Shown one piece after another: positions 18,925 through 22,153 of a stretch of DNA of 22,153 nucleotides (position 1 is its first letter; every line of letters starts with the position of its first letter). The notes beneath the pieces were generated by a model that saw only the letters and a list, made by a program, of their open reading frames with translations, did no database searches and was not told the DNA's origin. The DNA is from Terfezia claveryi. Taxonomy: Eukaryota > Ascomycota > Pezizomycetes > Pezizales > Pezizaceae. Position numbers and translations under genes: made by a program. The DNA lies in NCBI GenBank assembly GCA_015179025.1, contig WHUX01000501.1, forward strand, positions 1-22,153, written 5' to 3'.

Positions 18925-19388
18925 CGAACTTGCGAACGTTAAGGCCGAAGATTCCGTCTGTAAATCCCGTTATCATTAAGCCTACAAAATAATCACACCA
19001 ATGCCCTGATAGGGAGACAAAAGCGGACATTTGAAACTGCTAGGAAATAGCTGGAAAATAAACCAGGGCCCTCGAAAAAGACAGAGCTTTCAATTAGGTG
19101 GGAAAGTAATCGTTCCACCCAAGTTGCTGGTGACGAATAACTGAATCTGGCCTAGGCTTGACCTTCAGAAGTTCAAAGACATCGTTACCGAGAGCATTCA
19201 TCTTTGTTTCTGGAGTATTGGGGTTGACTATGCGTAGGGACAAGAGGGAAGTGCTGTCAGAAACGCTCCTACGTATACGAAGAGCAAGAATTCAGGCACC
19301 TTTGGAGCTATTGTAGGAGGAAGAAACCAGGCCAGGTAGTGGGTCGATTCCTTGATGCCTTACTGCCTTCAATTGTTGGAAACATTGC

Positions 19389-20150
19389 TTTGAGCACAAG
19401 TCTCACAGAAGAACTTGTGAGGGCGTGGTGGAATTGGGTTGCCATCTGGATACCGTTCAGTAGCATGCGGCCAAGTCAGTGGCGAGCTGTGCCCTAAAGC
19501 TTCATGTCAGAGTTGAACAGAAGCATAGGCTTTACCATGCATCTGTTGAGTAGGGTAGTTCATATAGATTAGAACCAGTAGATCGAGCTGTAAACAGATG
19601 CGTCCCATTCTTCAGACTAATATTAATGTGATCATCTTCACCAACCATCCGACACTTCCCAGAAATATATTCCAAGAAACCAGATATGTAGAAGACCAAG
19701 CTGGGATATATAGAACATCACTAAGAGATAGAGGAACCGTTTGACTACCAGACACAAGATCGAACTTGACTGTTCCTTTATGAGTAGCTTGTAGCACTTG
19801 CCCATCACCTACTTCAATGCCAATTGACACTACAGTTGGATCTTGGAGACAGGAAAAGTAAGCGGTCATGTGGTGTGTAGCAGCAGTATTAAAGGTCCAT
19901 ATCTCTTGTGATATTGATGCAAGGCTGGTTAGAGACCGTCCAAGGTTGATGGATTGCGAGGAGGCAGAGGGGGTTGCCGGAGGAGATAAGAGTAAAACCG
20001 GAGGAGATATCAGATGTTTTAGCTATAGCAGTAGAACCAGAAGAAGTTGAGGCGGTCTTCTTTTCTTCTAGAGCCTTCTTAAGGACCGAGCATTCATTAT
20101 GCTTGTGGTTCTTGGAGCAGAGATGGCGCTTCCAGCAGTATGAGCATCAT
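19389..20150 (-). pseudogene. Ty1/copia remnant: zinc knuckle, protease core and GAG-pre-integrase
   Basis: The minus strand carries a Cys/His knuckle-like stretch CSYCWKRHLCSKNHKHNEC (20090-20145). A protease/pre-integrase junction IWTFNTAATHHMTAYF (about 19868-19905) is followed by VGDGQVLQATHKGTVKF and LSDVLYIPAW. Then STGSNLYEL, ALGHSSP and HKFFCETCAQSN (19389-19435), the end of a GAG-pre-integrase domain. The usual catalytic Asp of the protease D-[ST]-[GA] motif reads Asn here (NTAAT). Frames are interrupted and the element jumps to the LTR-like repeat soon after, so integrase, RT and RNase H are deleted. Confidence 0.75.
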
Positions 20151-20247
20151 TAGAGGGAGGAATGCCTGGACGTAGAGATGGCGAACTCTTATTCTTATCA
20201 TGAGCCCTCTTCAAGTTCTTCTGCTTATTCTTATGAGCTATGAGAAA

Positions 20248-21043
20248 TCAGAGATTCAGAGCGGAACTAGCAGGAAAGAAGCCATTGGAAGAGAGATCAA
20301 GGATGCGAGTTCGGACATCATAGTATCTCAAATCAGTCTTGGTGCGGAGGTTATACACAACTTTATCAAGTTCTGATGGAAGGGTATGAAGAAGAAGCTG
20401 AGCCTTAAGCTCCTTATCCATGAACGCAATTCTGAAACCCTGTTTCCAGAATTTATCTGCAGCGTTTGCAGTAGATAGCTCAAAAGCAACAATATTCCAG
20501 AGAGCTTCGAACACTATTATGTGTTCTTGCCATGACTTAGAAGGCTCTTTTTTCATATCAAAAATATTATTGATAGCAATAATGACTGATGTAACATTCT
20601 TGCCGCCTAGAGTATCTTGCAGGATATTCCAAGCATCTGCGGAGGATTCATGGATACCTATAGTTCCCTTGAATTCTTCTGATACAAGTTGAACCAGCAA
20701 GGACCGAGCCTGTCGCTTTTTGCGTTTCCAGTTCATTGGAGCGTTGAATTTCAAAGCCAGAAACCACTTCCCATACATCAGCGTTATCTAGATGTATTTG
20801 TGCTTCGACTTTCCAAGAGGGATAGTTGTCTGAGAGTAGGAGGGTGGGGTTGTTGAACTCAACTGGGGTCGGTTCCCATTTGTCCGAAGTATTAGATGTT
20901 TTCCCAGAGCCTGTGCTAGAGCCAGAGCCCGTGCCTGTGCCAGAGGTACGAGCAGCAGCATGCATTGAAGGCTCCGCGTGCTTCTTGTTTTGTGGATGTC
21001 GACATAGTACTCGGTGTACAATGGAAATTATTCGATTAGACAA
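20248..21043 (-). pseudogene. Ty1/copia gag (UBN2-type), frameshifted
   Basis: The N-terminal part (21043 to about 20745) reads WEPTPVEFNNPTLLLSDNYP then SWKVEAQIHLDNADVWEVVS, the typical copia Gag opening, after a Gly/Ser/Thr-rich leader. The rest (about 20745-20248) continues one frame over: NWKRKKRQARSLLVQLVSEE, ESSADAWNILQDTLGGKN, SWQEHIIVFEAL, GFRIAFMDKELKAQLLLHTL and PSELDKVVYNLRT. The frame change falls near GGCTTTGAAATTC (about 20752) and needs one extra or two missing bases. It forms the virus-like particle of the element in the cell when intact; this copy is broken. Confidence 0.8.
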
Positions 21044-21118
21044 TTTTAGAGGTAATTAATCAATTAAGATTAATCAGTGACATATGCTTGCAGAGCGTAC
21101 TTCGGTAGAACCAGGCAT

Positions 21119-21461
21119 CAAGCCGGGCTCATAACCTAACAAAGTATATGGTAGTATCTGTTAGGCTGGTACTAGAGAAGCAGCGCGGGTGCAGAGCGGA
21201 TCTGTAGCAATATGTCTACTACAGCGGATGGTAATCGAGGGGACACAGCAGAGTGTACTAGGTAGTGAACTATGCGATATAGTGAAGGCTTGCCTAATTC
21301 TGAACACAGAAACACTGTCTGCAGTTGTTGTCTACATAGCATGAGATTTCAGGGTAAGACAATGTGCAAGGATGTGTTATTCGGCCAATCAGAAGCAAGA
21401 GAATACAGGGATTGCGGGTAGCAATCCTGATAACTCGGGTGGCAACGACAGTGACTCAACC
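21119..21461 (-). repeat. Right LTR-like repeat of the copia element
   Basis: 5' LTR in the element's own (minus) orientation, directly upstream of gag. The shared core is about 21158-21461. On the minus strand, just inside, comes GGTTATGAGCCCGGCTTGAT, a plausible but unproven primer-binding site. No 5-bp target duplication is visible at the outer edges. Confidence 0.7.
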
Positions 21462-21660
21462 AGACATAGGTAGGATACTTGCGTATGCTTCCGTGGCGAT
21501 ACGGGTGTAGTGGATGTGGCGTTCTAACACCGGCTATACGGGATAATGTTATACACTATGCATTCTTGTCTCCGGACTCTGCGATGGGTATAGTTAACCT
21601 AGGCATTCCTATTCCAATTCAGCTCCCCTGCCCATCCCTGTCTCAAACACCTTCGCCTGA
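21462..21660. other. No gene recognised
   Basis: Spacer between the copia LTR-like repeat and the RNase H fragment. A 65-codon plus-strand frame has no recognisable motif. Confidence 0.4.
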
Positions 21661-21967
21661 TCACCCCTTTCTGTAATGATCCCTCCTAACAATAGCCATT
21701 TTCATTGCTTGCCTTTGAGTCATTTCATGATAAGAACCTTCTCCTCTTGCCGTGCAAAACCCAGAGCCCCTTGTACTCCTGCAATTTCTCCATTGCTTTC
21801 TTTCCCAGTTCGTCTCTTCCTTGCCGGTCAACTGCAAACCACCCACTGCCTACCCCCCCAATTTCCAACTTACTGTCGTTAGTGTAGAACATTTGACAGC
21901 CATCTGCTGCCTCATTGATTCTCAGCGGCCATTCTTCTCTTGGCATTTTTCGACCACTACAGAACAT
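21661..21967 (-). pseudogene. Fragment of a non-LTR retroelement RNase H domain
   Basis: The minus strand reads FYTNDSKLEIGGVGSGWFAV, matching the first strand of RNase H domains of Tad-like LINEs (YTDGSK...GxGxG.A), but with Asn-Asp in place of Asp-Gly. It continues LGKKAMEKLQEY, then passes into another frame (SYHEMTQRQAMKMAIV). No RT is found upstream in the remaining 186 bases, so this is a short fragment. Confidence 0.55.
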
Positions 21968-22153
21968 AACGAATTTTGCGATTGTTACAAAGCTGAATTA
22001 GTAAAAGGTTATTTTTTTTTCATTGGTTTGCTTTCCCCCAGGGCAGAAGTAAAGTAAAAGAAGTAGGTAGAGCAAGTGCTACTTCTCTTCTTCCTTTTTT
22101 TTTTTTTTTTTTTCCCATTGACCTTAAGCCACCATTGCTCCGTCCAATCCTTA
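21968..22153. other. Low-complexity right edge
   Basis: It includes a T8 tract near 22012 and a T21 tract at about 22097-22117. No gene seen. Confidence 0.5.

Noticed and set aside
1..22153. CRISPR array, bacterial operon or Shine-Dalgarno signals
   Set aside because: No regularly spaced identical repeats; introns and gene families are eukaryotic.

Overview
The window looks like a transposon-rich stretch of a filamentous ascomycete genome. The evidence is short spliceosomal introns (about 46-113 nt with fungal donors and branch points), a GPI-type FAS1 protein, an EDEM/Mnl1-type ER mannosidase with a fungal C-terminal extension, a Crinkler-like NTPase gene, and remnants of copia, non-LTR, Helitron-like and TIR elements. 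A truffle-like Pezizomycete is my guess, not something the sequence proves.

Layout, left to right. 1-369 (+): last two exons of a FAS1-domain, probably GPI-anchored protein. 370-1765: nothing recognised. 1766-7720: a mosaic of mobile DNA. It holds two same-orientation fragments of one repeat family (around 2063 and 7396) with a 17-bp inverted terminal sequence at the outer ends; a PIF1-like helicase (minus, 3494-5930) split by a 1.15-kb element with roughly 390-bp inverted repeats; two tRNA-like Pol III box pairs; and small tandem repeats. 7980-9170: 3' ends of poly(A)-tailed non-LTR-like elements. 9252-13246 (minus): an EDEM/Mnl1-family GH47 gene with signal peptide, all the main catalytic-domain motifs and a C-terminal PA-like domain. 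As read it is broken by a series of single-base frameshifts, nearly all explained by one missing G (or C) in a short run. 13562-13835: a degenerate minisatellite upstream of this gene. 14409-14776 (+): an unidentified coding-like fragment. 14739-17262 (minus): a SAM-like domain, a basic NLS-like region and a Crinkler-type P-loop NTPase, with exon/intron structure still visible but several lesions. 17453-18345: a cluster of a 15-bp motif, two copies of which form an 18-bp inverted pair. 18590-21462: a deleted Ty1/copia element (minus) with two degenerate LTR-like repeats around gag, zinc knuckle, protease and GAG-pre-integrase remnants; integrase, reverse transcriptase and RNase H are absent. 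21661-21967 (minus): fragment of a non-LTR RNase H domain.

There is no operon logic here. The host genes are FAS1, EDEM, probably the Crinkler-like gene, and perhaps the 14.4-kb fragment. The rest is mobile DNA in various states of decay. The most useful second looks are the directional G-run frameshifts, the SAM-NLS-Crinkler architecture, and the long inverted-repeat element inside the helicase.
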